Shown here piece after piece: positions 32,816-43,792 of a stretch of 64,000 bases of DNA. Source of the DNA: Gracilariopsis chorda (Eukaryota; Rhodophyta; Florideophyceae; Gracilariales; Gracilariaceae); assembly GCA_003194525.1 (NCBI GenBank), contig NBIV01000067.1:1-64000 (forward strand), given 5' to 3'. A model generated the notes under the pieces. It was not told where the DNA came from and did no database searches. It saw only the letters and a program-made list of their open reading frames with translations. The position numbers were made by a program, and so were the translations under genes. The stretch's first letter is position 1; each line of letters starts with the position of its first letter.

Positions 32816-34975
32816 CTACGGCGTAGGCACCGCAAGATCGCCTTGTCCGTCCAGGTATTCGACGCTATCCCTTGGGTCTTGAACCATGTTGACGTCACAT
32901 TGCTTCACCGGTGTGGTCAGGGGAGTCACATACTTTGAGCTCCCTGGCGCTCCAGTGGTCCCGGGAGGGAAGGTCCTACGGAAGTAACCCTCGGCTTGGC
33001 GCACCTGATAGTTGTCCTCCCTTCGCGCCATAATTCCTTTGCGGATGTCCTCAGGCATATACTTTATGCAGTAACATGGCCGGGCCGTGGAAAGACAAAT
33101 ACAACAGGCCTGATTGGACTTCGTAATGAAGTCCTTCCTGGGGGCAATGGGAGAATAACGGGGTGTCGCCGGGGCCTACGAGGTGGTTGTTCCTGACGAA
33201 AAGGCCGATGGTGCTCCTGACGGAGCTGAGGAGAAGCTCACCGCAAGAGCATCCGTGGTGTCTGAATGTCCAAAGGCCAAGTCCGACTCCGACAGGGACT
33301 CTACCATTTGGGCCTTCACTCCTATGGTCAGGGGTCTTGCGTGACCCCCAGTATCCGCGTCACCCCTTCGACGGGAAGTCCTATAGGTCTTTCCGTATCT
33401 TTCGCCATACGTGACCAGTTGACGCAGCGTCAAGTCTGGGTGGGCAGTGTGGTGGTTTTGGACATGGGTCCGTATCGCAAAGAGCAATCCCGCGATAAAA
33501 TGTCGCTTTAGCCAACCCTCGGAGAACACATTTCCGCATCTGCGGGCTATAGTCCAAAGTTGGTCGGCTCAATCCGTTTCGGACATGCTGTAACTCTGGT
33601 GGTATCCAATTACGTCCTGATAGGCGTCCATTATATGGTCATCAGTCGCATACGTTTCCGACAGGTAATGAAAAACCTCTGGATAGGTCCTTAGGAGCTC
33701 CCGATCTCGGGCATCAATGGGGTTGACCGAGCCGGAGATCTTGGCAACCACTTGGTCCTTCGCTTGTCCACTTAGGAAAAACTGGAAGTAATAAAGCGCC
33801 GCTCCTTCATTGACTCCGTTCTGGTCACAGGCCACCTGGAACGAGCTCAAGAACGTAAGGACTGTAATGAGATCCTTCCCAAAAAACTTGTCCGGGACGG
33901 TCAGTTGCATTCTCTTCGCCCACCTGGCAATCTTCTTAGCAACCGAAGAGGTGTACCGCGTGGACCGATCCATCAAACGGTACGTGTTCACGTCTAAGAC
34001 CTTTTGGAAAATCTCATTAGTCGTGACCAATGGTTTGAGACGCCGAACATCCGCCTCATCCGTATTGGTATCGGAAGAGTCCCAGGAGTCCGAATGGTCA
34101 TCGCTCGAGTCCGAGTGGTGCCTCTTCCGATGGCTCGTCCTCGACTTACGCCTTCGGCTGCGTCTCTTCTTCCTATGGGTCTCGGTATCTACGAGGTCCT
34201 TTTGGGCGAGCTCTTCATCGTCCTCGAGGTACTCGTTGGCGTACCGAACGCCGTGTTGTCCATTGGTCATATCTCCCGCACGGCCTCTTTGTCTCTGAAG
34301 TCTCTCTTCTCCAGGCGGTATATAACCCAATGGGCCTTCCTGTGCTGTACTCAGGCAAGGGGCTACTTCTATAGCTGCTCCCTGAGGTCCAGTGTGTGTT
34401 GACCGATAGATGTCCAATGGTAAACTTTGAGAAACAGCTCGAGGGCTGTGAAATGTGCCTGCCTGGTGGGTGATTTCCCCTTGGATGGTCGTGGAAATGG
34501 ACTCCACGAGGAAATCTGATTGCCCAACCTGAGGAACCAGTTGGTCTGCCAGAGAGGAGAGGCGCTCCAGTAATACTGTGTCCAGTTGGTCCCTAAGGAA
34601 CTGCTCCACTTGATTTTCGCACCAAGAGCGGAGTTGTGGCCATAGGAGAGCGGCGACATCGTCCACCATACGGGGGGTGGTTACGGTAGCGGCTAAGTCC
34701 TGAGGCTGTTCTGCATCATTCCTTGGGCCTTGCGGAAGATTGAGCTGATCCATCCTCTCGCGGAGGCGAGCGACCAATGGCGAATCTCTGGTTATCCTTT
34801 CAGGATTGTCCACAGGGTCTATACCACGTCCACCGGAGCGGCTGCGGGTACTCCTACGGTCACTATTATTGTCCGCTTGGGCGGCTAATGGGGTTACGGC
34901 GACTGCGGGAGGTGCGGCTGCACCCGGGGTTCCTTGTTGGTCTTCGTTCCTTGTGTTGGGTTGTTGGTTATCCAT
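32816..34975 (-). pseudogene. Gypsy gag
   Basis: ATG 34975 (MDNQQPNTRNEDQQGTPGAA) opens a 468-codon frame with a Ser/Arg/Lys-rich basic region and a capsid-like helical part (PDKFFGKDLITVLTFLSSFQ). A TGA near 33569 is followed in the same frame by 117 more codons (GWLKRHFIAGLLFAI) to 33176. A further fragment (33058-32816) lies in another frame. Confidence 0.7.
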
Positions 34976-35808
34976 ACCGTCGGTGTTGCTTTTGAGCCAG
35001 TTGCGTCGACTAATAGTCCAATGGTAGAAGTCCTATGCGTAAGCTTCTTTCCTTAAGGTCCAAACGGCTGTTCCTGTAGGCTTCTAGGTCAGGAGACCAG
35101 TTGTAGTACAATACTACGTCCTTTGGTCAACTGGGGTAGTTGTGTACTAGGGAGTAGTAGCGGCAGAGAGCCAACCACTGGGGTGACAGTCTACTGGGTC
35201 TACTAGTGACGCGGGCATGAACTGGCAGCGAGGCGCAATGGGCGGGCGCTATCTCAAGTCCCTACAGGTCGGGAGAATGTAGCGATGGCTTGGAGGCCTT
35301 TGGTGTCCTATTGGCTGCATATGGCGGCAATAAGACGTTGAGGGTGCTTGTCTTTACACTTCAGAGATCGGCGGCACTCGAGCCAGCCTATATGGCTGGC
35401 GACGCGCTCGAACCTCCGGAAACTATCCTAACAAATTAAATAAAATTAGCTACATAATAAAACCTATGGCCACAGTGCCTTGGCACTCGCACAGTCCTCT
35501 CGTATCTCCTGCATAGGCACCCAGCTTGGCCACGAGGAATATGTCAGCCAGCATTGTTCTGACCTCTGCCAACCCAGCCCCATGGTTACCTCACCACTGC
35601 ACCTGCCCAATGGTCATTCTCCTACAATTCAATCCGCGTTATTTAGACTTGCTAGCTTATTTAAACTCTATGACGAAACTGCCCCTTTAACAGATGGCAC
35701 CGTATTCGTTCTGCTGTTCAAGTGGGTGTTATAAACGTTCTGAGAGTTTAAATATATTTAGAATTAGTCGAGCTCCCGAAAGAGTTTCGGAGTCTAAGTA
35801 AACTCAGC
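34976..35808. other. No gene recognised; flank of gypsy element
   Basis: I expected the 5' LTR and primer site of the gypsy element here but find no copy of this sequence on the other side. It contains several short imperfect palindromes (for example around 35105-35125) and one 84-codon ORF at 35480 without recognisable content. Confidence 0.5.
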
Positions 35809-35809
35809 G

Positions 35810-35862
35810 AGGTTCGAACTCATGTTTTGTTGCTGGCATGTGAACTGAAGACCACTGAGCTA
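35810..35862 (-). other. tRNA-like internal promoter boxes (possible SINE or tRNA relic)
   Basis: On the minus strand TAGCTCAGTGGT fits a tRNA A-box and GAGTTCGAACC, some 30 nt downstream, fits a B-box. I could not fold a full cloverleaf, because the acceptor arms do not pair. A tRNA-derived SINE or relic is plausible. The A-box also lies inside a longer inverted repeat (35848-35886, arms around ACCACTGAGC and GCTCAGTGGT). Confidence 0.35.
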
Positions 35863-35998
35863 CTGTTATGGCTCAGTGGTCGTCTTCTACAAGTACTTAT
35901 AGTTTGAAGACCACCCGGTTGGCCATATTTCAAGTTCGAAATTTGAAATGTGGGGCCATGTGGATCAGATTTCAATTTATTTAATTTTGCGTGCCGTT

Positions 35999-36046
35999 GC
36001 GCTGACCTCATATGAGGTCAGCGCACTGGTCCTATAGACACTAGTG
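35999..36046. repeat. 26-bp palindrome and end of a CACTAGTG repeat
   Basis: Bases 35999-36024 form a perfect palindrome around TGACCTCATATGAGGTCA. They are followed by GATAGACACTAGTG-like sequence (here CTATAGACACTAGTG). The same terminal 40-odd bases occur twice at 43388-43430 and 43760-43800, so this is the end of another member of that repeat family. Confidence 0.75.
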
Positions 36047-36054
36047 GTTGCTTC

Positions 36055-37925
36055 ACACAACATCTTATTTCAATTTTAGCACCAACAGCCCCTAAACCTA
36101 GCATTTCCCGCAAAGACATCGGGCTAGGAACATCTTCCACTTGTGCATACTCCTCTTTGTCAATACCTTCCTTCTACTTCAGTATGTCAACAGCTCTTTC
36201 CAGCCCACCCAGGTAGTCTACAAGAGCTCATTCGTTGGCTTGTTTGCCGGTCCATACTCGGCTTTGTGCTACTTCGTCAATCTCGTTGAAAGTCTGAAGT
36301 GCAACGCCCTCAGGGAGAGATTCCTGGTACTTGAATGCTTTCCCGATATTATCGGTTGTGTAGTGTGTATATGAACTACGCCCCACAATGGTGGATATGG
36401 ACACGTGGGACACGGTTTTGGGTCAATTGGCGGTTGGCCACAGTAGTGGATGTTGCCATGGAATGTGGAGTATTTTAGTTAATTTTATTTATTATTTTCA
36501 CACCCATTTCTGGGAAGCTAGTACTTGGTGCGACGGCGCACTGCCGTCGCACCAATAAACCTTCCCCAACAAGGGACCCCAACCTGGGGAATTGGCTCTA
36601 GTTGTTACCGCTTGCGCGCGTGCTCTACTCCTCCTTGGAGAGAAACGCCGTGAACCACGGGACATCTAACCCCCTTGCACATCTAAAAGAACCCATCACT
36701 GGGAGTCATATTATTCCAATTGCATTGGTGTTTCGCCCTGTATAAGGATATTGTTGCCGGCATCGCCGTTCGCCCTCGTCGCTCTCGCGACTCACTTCGT
36801 CCTCTCTTCCTCCTCTCCGCCCTTCCTTTTTCCCCTTTTTAGGGTAGCACCTCCGGATATCCGCGGCCCTCGTGTGCGCATCCGGCCACACACCCCCACT
36901 TACGTGGAAACATGCCTCTACTGAGGATCACACCCCGCTCACGCCGATACCGATTCTTCGCCTTCACCTCCCTGCGCAAGTCGCGACAGGTGTCTCTGGT
37001 CTTACAAACCGGCTTCGCCCTGACACCCCTGGGAGGGCTCTACCCAACTGGGTTCACCTCGTGAGAGGAAGATCTCGAACGTCTTTCGGTGTTTTTCCCG
37101 TTTGGGGCATTGCACTACAAAGTCTTACACTTCCTCGCAACTGATTTGCTTACAAGCGTCCTATACGCGAGCTTGGTCCCAAAAGGGAAGTATGAAGCCT
37201 CGTCTCCCTGTCTATGGTTGGTCATGAACAAGTAAATCAGCGTATTTGCTGCCAGTGCTGATGTTTTCCTTGCAATGACCAGCTTTCTTCTACAAATATT
37301 CGAGGCATGGCTTTGCAGTTTTGACTCCAACACTGCCTGTTAGTGATAGCGGTTCGGAAATGATATTGCTTGCCATGCTTAAGTAATAACCTTTTTTGGT
37401 GGCCACACCAACTTGGGTAGTGAGAACTGGCCTCACGGTGGCCACGTTCGTAGTTCATGTCACATAGCATCACTCGTGAGGCCCCTTCCTCCAGGTGAAT
37501 CGCATCTTACCAAGAAAGCGATAAACGTTTTATCCTCTCTGACTTTTCTGATGAGCTCAACCAATGTATCGCTCTTCACCATCGTCTGCTGCCATATTGA
37601 ATTCATATAAAAACACTTCTTTAGAGACAAATGCAAGAAAAATATTGAGAACTTTGTCAAATATCACGTCAGTTTTTCCTCATTCTAGAACATGCAAGTC
37701 AGATTATTGCACCGCCTGAATAACAAATATATAATATTTTTAAGTAAACCCAAATCGCTTCAGTTTTTTGCGTGGTGGATGGTATAGGAAACTGTTTCGA
37801 TAGTTCGGGAGAATGTGTTTGGGATTTTCTGAACAATTCTGTTGTTGTATGCATAGCCTTGGCGTTTTTCGACGACTTTTTTGAATGCGCGGACTTGCTC
37901 ATGGTCAGAGAGAAGTTCAAAGGTA
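36055..37925 (-). pseudogene. SppA-type signal peptide peptidase (S49) pseudogene
   Basis: Minus-strand fragments in order: LLSDHEQVRAFKKVVEKR (about 37,900), SDTLVELIRKVREDK and FLVRCDSPGGRG (37,560-37,480), GYYLSMASNIISEPLSLTGS (about 37,370), then SRVWTGKQANE and ALVDYLGGLERAVDIL (36,270-36,180), and VEDVPSPMSLREMLGLG near the end. These are the landmarks of SppA/protease IV. The usual VAASGGYY, which carries the nucleophile serine, reads VATKKGYY, so the active site is lost. Stops (TGA near 36,220, TAG near 36,175) and frameshifts add to this, and an 823-bp element splits the gene at 36296-37118. Confidence 0.75.
36296..37118 (+). mobile_element. 823-bp inverted-repeat DNA element, copy 1
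   Basis: The ends read GAAGTGCAACGCC and, inverted, GTAGTGCAATGCC. A 7-bp duplication AAAGTCT flanks it (36289-36295, 37119-37125), and its removal rejoins the SppA reading frame. It has no transposase. Inside is an 11-bp-arm hairpin (GGTGCGACGGC, 36531-36557). The second copy is at 40582-41387 in the opposite orientation. Superfamily unassigned; a 7-8-bp duplication would suit hAT-like non-autonomous elements. Confidence 0.82.
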
Positions 37926-39157
37926 GCCCGTTATCTGCGAAAGAGGAATAACATGAGTTACTAGTGTGGATGGTGGTTTGTACGAGAACTCGTATGAAAT
38001 TTTCGTACGTTTCGTAGCCAAAAATGCCCGGTGTGCATTCTTTCCCTGGTGTATACCATAATGTTATGAGAAACTGTACGGCGTAAATCCTTTAATACAG
38101 CTGTGGTACTCACATTTGTAGTCAAGCTCCAACAAAACAGAAAAGATATATCGATATTAGATACCACTATTTTGATAAAAGCAGAGAATAGCATTTTATA
38201 ATTTTGAAACAAATTACTACAAAATAATTGTTAGCAGACAGTTTTATCTAGGAAGTTCATTGTAATGGCTACAATGTTTTTTGTCAAAGGCTCAAAGTCA
38301 ATCTTTGTTTGCTTCAAAATGTGAAAGAAGCAAGCTTCAAGTATTTTATACTAGAGGCATTTTCATCGGCTTTGTTATTGTTTGGTCCCCCTTTTTCAGG
38401 TCAAAATCAGTTGTACAGCAGAAAGCAGCGTCCAAAAGAGATCAGCGCTAGTTCACGATGTAAGCACAATGGTAAGATTCGTTCTCTCATATTTAGTTCT
38501 GAACTCTCATCACCACGGCATTTATTGCCACCAAACAGGCGAATTCAAGAACAGTGTAACCAACTGGATTTTCAGCTTTTTTTCATAATTTGTTTTCAGG
38601 TTTGTGTAAGTTTGTTGCAAATCCTGAGAACGGTGCAAAGTTTAAATGGTTAGATAGTATTAATCAAAATGATGAGCGGTAAATGCTTTTTGGCAATTTA
38701 GGGCTTATTACCGCTTACAAGAACAGTGGATTATATATTGCACGACATGCATTGTTTTTACAGGAAATTCAGAAAGAAAGGTGCGAAGTGCGTTTTATTT
38801 GAGGAGAGATAGGTATAATATCTCTGTAGCTGTTTTCTGAGTGAGCGCAGAAAAGCCATCATGTTTTCAACTGGTAAGGTTGTTACAATTTTGTGTGGCA
38901 GTCAAGTTGCAAGTGTTGGAAGGGCAGTGACGCGTTACTACTTCGACCCGTGGTACGTAACGCCACTCAAACCATCGTTGTACGGAGAGTGTGGGTAGAC
39001 TACAAAAATGAGTTGGGGCACATGGGGCGTAACTGCGACTGAATATTTTGCGGGTTGGGGAAGTGTTGCTCAGCCCTCTTTTTCTTTTGTAAAGCGATAA
39101 TGCATGGAGTTCAAAAATAATAAAAAAGTTGGTTCTGGCACTTTTTTTATGGAGGTA
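37926..39157. other. A/T-rich interval without recognisable gene
   Basis: This 1.2-kb stretch lies between the SppA pseudogene and the pogo-like transposon. Short ORFs (for example 38309-38653) have no recognisable content. The upstream exons of the SppA pseudogene might lie here but I could not identify them. Confidence 0.5.
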
Positions 39158-39389
39158 CAGGTGAATATTGTGATTAGTGTGGGTTCAAAAATATTGTAGA
39201 AACGCTATATAGTGTGGCCCACACTAATTCATGTGGCGGGAGCCAGTATCCTCACCAAAATAGTGTGGGTTCGGGGCACCTCTTTGTAATTCGAACGGAA
39301 AGCGCGAGTAAAAACAGGTCACCAAGGGTAGGAGAACGTCACTCCACCTGAGAGCTTTCATTTAATGAAACAATCACAAGAGCATAACC

Positions 39390-41847
39390 ATGTCCCTCTG
39401 CGGCTCTCCGCTGCTTATCGCGTTTTTTCGTTCAGCTCCGCAGGCCAATCCAGCCCTCAGTGACGCCGCCACTGCACCAAATATCTCTATCGCTTCAAAA
39501 AACAACAGCGCCCCAGGACCAGCATCAACTGCCCTTCACACTGGCCAGACTAAACGAAAAGTCCAAAATGTTCTCACGAACACTAACAAGGTGCGTGTAG
39601 CTAAGTGGATGATTCAAACAGCCGAAGCGAAAGGGAAAAAGCAAATCATCTCCCTCACCGTCAAACAGTTTCCCCAGCTTTTCAGAGGAACTCCGAAAGC
39701 CAACTTGCAGAGAGCGAGTCGGTATTGGAAGCTCCGATACGTTCTCACTGCTTCCGAAGATCAGGTTTCAAAAAGCAGTAACCGTTCGTTTTTCAGAAAC
39801 ACGAAAAATGGATTGCAGCGACATTATCCAAAAGCTGGGAGAGGACGTGGCCGTAAAATAACACCGTGGGTAGCTGCTCTCCACAAACATTTGCTAGAAG
39901 AATTCAATCGCATGAGGAAGGCGGGAATCAAATTTAATGCTCGTATCCTTCGAAAGCTGAGTATTCACCTCATTTTGGGAAAAAACAGACGGCGAATATC
40001 ATCAAAACATGACGGGCCTTAAGAGCGGTAAACCAATCAAAGATTGTATAACTCCGCGATGGATTCAGTCCTTCATGGAAAAAAGTAATATTGTCAATCG
40101 AGCGCAGTGCGGGAAGCTGATGGTCTCGCCAACGAAGCAAGAACAGATTGAACGAGAGGTTGCGTTCCATCTTGGTCAATTGGCCAGAGAGTTTCGTTCA
40201 AATCTACTTAAAGAAGAAGATGTATTCAACGCCCACGAGCCTCATTTCTGCATAAACATGGACATTCACAAGACGTTGGCTTTAGTTGTTGAGAAGAATG
40301 TCAGATATGCAGATATTGTATCTGGTGACGACGGAATGACTATGATGGTGTTAATCTCTGGGGGCCCTACTGCGCGTCTCGAAACACCAATGCTGATATT
40401 TAAAAACGTGGACAAGAACTATCCAATCCGTGGTCTCCCTGATAATGTTCCTGGGGTGGTGTAGCGTACGGGACCTAAAGAATGGATGGACAAACGGGTT
40501 TTTCTACAGTGGGTGGAGGAAAAACGTGTGTTTCAACCCCTACCGAACGGGCGCAAACGTGTTCTCTACATGGACAATCTTGTGGTGCAATGCCCCAAAG
40601 GGGTAAAACACCGAAAGACGTCCGGGATCTTCCTCTCACGAGGTGAACCCAGTTGGGTAGAGCCCTCCCAGGGGTGTCAGGGCGAAGCCGGTTTGTAAGA
40701 CCAGAGACACCTGTCGCGACTTGCGCAGGGAGGTGAAGGCGAAGAATCGGTATCCGCGTGAGCGGGGTGTGATCCTCAGTAGAGGTATGTTTCCACGTAA
40801 GTGGGGGTGTGTGGCCGGATGCGCACACGAGGGCCGCGGATATCCGGAGGTGCTACCCTAAAAAGGGGAAAAAGGAAGGGCGAAGTGGGTCGCGAGAGCG
40901 ACGAGTAGACACGGCAATGCCGGTGGACAGGACTCCCTATACAGGGCGAAACACCAATATGATTGGAACAATTAGTACTCCCAATGATGGGTCTCCTTTA
41001 GATGTGCAAGGGGGGTGAACTTCCGTACACTACGGTGCTTCCCTCCAAGGAGGAGTTGAGAACACGCGGAGGCGGTAAAGCTCAGAGCCAATTCCCCAGG
41101 TTGGGGTCCCTTGTTGGGGAAGGTTTACTGGTGCGACGGCAGTGTGCCGTCGCACTAAGTACTAGCTTCCCAGAAATGGGTGTGAAAATAATAAATAAAA
41201 TTAACTAAAATACTCCACATTCCGTGGCAACATCCACTACTGTGGCCAACCGCCAATTGACCCAAAACCGTGTCCCACGTGTCCATACCCACCATTGTGG
41301 GGCGTAGTTCATATACACACTACACAACCGATAATATCGGGAAAGCGTTCAAGTACCCAGAATCCCTCCCTGAGGGCGTTGCACTTCAAATCTCAACACA
41401 CATGACGTAACAGAGGGGGTGAAGGCCGCACTACAAGAGAGTAATACTGAAATAAGATTCTTTACATTCAATGCAACGCACTTAGTACAACCTGCGGATA
41501 GCTTTATTATCCAGAAGCTGAAAACGTTCTGGCGAAATGAGTGGGATGATTACAAGATGGAGGCGTTAGATGATGGGTTGTGGTCTGATGGCACGAGGTG
41601 GTCAGGCAAACTTACCAACCCAGGAAAGCGTCATTTCCTCAAGCTAGCGACGAAGTCTGTTCGCACAGTAAGCGCCCAATGCGATAGCGATGGTGTGGGA
41701 TACGTTCGAAAAGCGATGATACGGTGCCGAATGGCCCTGAACCTGAACGGGAAGTGGGAGGAAAGGCAGTTATTCCCTCAACTGCAGGCAATTATACGCA
41801 AGTATCGATCCCATTTTGAGGGTCAAGTTGTCGGGGAGATTGCCTGA
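39390..41847 (+). pseudogene. pogo-like DDE transposase, interrupted
   Basis: The N-terminal part (39390-40022) has a basic putative DNA-binding region. A frameshift near 39,990 leads to a second frame (from about 40009: TPRWIQSFMEKSNIVNRAQ). It includes PHFCINMDIHKT with the first Asp region, ISGGPTARLETPMLIFKN, an in-frame TAG at 40462 and RVLYMDN with the second catalytic Asp. The 806-bp element 40582-41387 interrupts here. Coding resumes in frame at 41388 with HDVTEGVKAALQES and FFTFNATHLVQPADSFIIQK, the hallmark third block, and stops at 41847. Confidence 0.82.
40582..41387 (-). mobile_element. 823-bp-family inverted-repeat element, copy 2
   Basis: It is the inverted homologue of 36296-37118, 806 bp, with ends GTGGTGCAATGCC and GGCGTTGCACTTC. 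The flanks CAATCTT and AAATCTC are a diverged 7-bp duplication (5 of 7 match). Removing it restores the transposase frame, which confirms the boundaries. The antisense ORF inside (40828 to 40475) is shared with copy 1 (36872 on) but has no domain. Confidence 0.82.
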
Positions 41848-42059
41848 TCTCACTTACGAACCAGTGTGTCTCGTATAAATGTTTGCAGAATTGCGCGACA
41901 TTAATATTAAGGTAACGAACAAGTAATAAATAATCATCACCGTTGCTCAACTGAAGAACGGAAGAAAGAGAGCCGACAATATGCTGCATAAGCCGCACTG
42001 AGGCGTCAATTGGGGCGATGAAGGCAACGACAGCGGCGACGGCAACTGACTGGCATTGG

Positions 42060-42600
42060 AGAACGTTGAGTCTTGCCGCAGTTATCCGCCGAGGAAGGCG
42101 GCAACGCCGCAAGGCTGCAAGGCAATGCAGAGGCGGTTGCAAGGCGAAGAGGCAGCTGCAGGGCGAGAGGCGGCTGCAAGGCGGAGAAGCAGTGGCGAGG
42201 GGATAACGTAATGCAAAGGCTATTGAGAAGGTGGCAAGGCGGTGGAAAGGTGACAAGGAGACAAGGCAGGGCAGCAGCAGGGTGATAAAGCCGCATGGTG
42301 GCTAGGGAAAGCCGTGGAAAGGCGGCAAGGCCGCGTCAAGGCGGTAAGACGGTAAGGCAGAACGGCGGCAAGACGGCGGCAAGACAGCGCGTCAGAGCGA
42401 GGTGGCGGCAAGGCGGTGAGGCGGCAAGGCGGTGAGGCAGAAATGCGGCAAGACGGCGGCAAGACGGCTTGTCAGGGCGAGGTGGCGGCAGCGCTGTGAG
42501 GCGGAAAGGCGGCGGTAACGCAGCGAGGCGGGGGCAAGGCGGCGGGGCAGGAGCAACGCGGTGAGGCTGGAGCAAAGCCGCCGGCTCAAGGCGGCAAAGA
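42060..42600. repeat. GC-rich degenerate minisatellite
   Basis: Imperfect repetition of GGCAAGGCGG-like words (with GGCGGCAAGACGGC variants) fills the 3' part of the pogo-like element. It produces spurious Arg/Ala/Pro-rich ORFs on both strands, none of which is supported as a gene. Confidence 0.75.
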
Positions 42601-43046
42601 AAGGGAGCGAGAAGATGTGGGCGTGAGAAGGGGGGAAGGGTCAGAGGTTGCGCGGGGTGTGGGGCCAAAAAGGTTGGGGTTGGGTTGGCTTGGAGAAGTT
42701 CGGCGTCGGTAGCCATATATGGGAGTGTTTTGGAGTGCGTGGACGCGGAGATGGAAGCAAAGAAGCAACGCAGCTTGTTCGCCACACGACCGCGACGCCA
42801 GACTCTTCAGCAGTGGGTCGCGATTTGCGTGCGCCAATGGGCGTGCGCCAATGAGCGTGAGGGCGGATAGAAAACCCACACTAATAATGTAGTCACATGA
42901 AATTAGTGTGGCCCACACCAATTTTTCCGTACCATAATTAGTGTGGATTGCATAATAGTGTGGGCCACACTTTTTTGTGTGAGGTGCTCAGGAAAACACA
43001 ATTCAAAAAAAGAGTGGCCCACACTAATCACAGTGTTCACCTGTAT

Positions 43047-43792
43047 CTAGTGTCTATGAGCCCGGATGTAATGTTGCCAAATGATTATTTTTTTGAAGGT
43101 TTTGAACCTTTCATACACGCGTCAGAAACGGTGTTTTTTGAATCAAAAGTACGTTTTTGATATCAAAAAAGCCGGTTTTCTGAAGTTCTGTAGTAAATTA
43201 GCCATATTTCACAAGCACATCTCTATCAACCCATTTGGTTGTCTTAAGTTTCTGCTTCTCACCTAGCATAAACAACAGAAGCTTAGAATTTTTGCTATAC
43301 AAAAACATGTTGCATAACTTATACGGACTACAAAAGGCAAAAAATTCCGATCAAAATAACTAAAATTAAACGTAAAGTTGATTGTTTTGACCTCATATGA
43401 GGTCAGCGGTCCGATAGACACTAGTGTTTATCCGCCCGGACGAAATGTTGCCAAATGATTATTTTTTGAAGGTTTCGAACCTTTCATAAACGCGTCAAAA
43501 ACGGTGTTTTTGAATCAAAAGTACGTTTTTGATATAAAAAAAGCCGGTTTTCTAAAGCTTTGTAGTAAATTAGACACATTTTACGAGCACATATCTATTA
43601 AACCATCTGCTTGTCTTATGTTTCGGCTTCTCACCTAGCATAAACAACAGAAGCTCAGAATTTTTGCAATACAAAAACAAGTTGCATAACTTATACAGAC
43701 TACAAACGGCGAAAAAATCCGATCAAAATAACTAAAATTAAAGGTTAAGTTGATTGTTTTGACCTCATATGAGGTCAGCGGTCGGATAGACA
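43047..43792 (+). repeat. Two tandem copies of a 373-bp repeat
   Basis: Units 43047-43420 (374 bp) and 43421-43792 (372 bp) both begin CTAGTGTTTAT/CTAGTGTCTAT and end with TGACCTCATATGAGGTCA and GATAGACA before the next CTAGTG. They are very similar by eye. The ends are inverted (CTAGTGTCTAT and ATAGACACTAG), which suggests a foldback or MITE-like family. The first unit starts 2 bp after the TA of the pogo-like element. Confidence 0.85.

Larger units (their letters stand above)
29043..34975 (-). mobile_element. Decayed Ty3/gypsy retrotransposon
   Basis: The minus-strand order is gag, protease, reverse transcriptase, RNase H, integrase, the gypsy order. I found no repeated LTR sequence between 28,840-29,042 and 34,976-35,450 and no clear primer site. 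The pol stop at 29043 is followed within 210 bp by the hairpin at 28833. No chromodomain follows the integrase. Several in-frame stops and frameshifts show it is dead. Confidence 0.9.
39158..43043 (+). mobile_element. pogo/Tc1-mariner-like DNA transposon
   Basis: The left end reads TA-CAGGTGAATATTGTGATTA (39156 on). The right end is its inverted counterpart, TAATCACAGTGTTCACCTG-TA (ending 43045). TA on both sides is the Tc1/mariner target duplication. Sub-terminal AGTGTGGCCCACACT palindromes recur at both ends (39218-39232, 42902-42920, 42955-42970). It contains a broken transposase, the second 823-bp-family insertion and a GC-rich minisatellite. Confidence 0.85.

Noticed and set aside
36872-37144. 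90-codon ORF also found at 40828-40475
   Set aside because: Both lie in copies of the same non-autonomous element, so the shared ORF reflects shared sequence. No domain or transposase motif is present.
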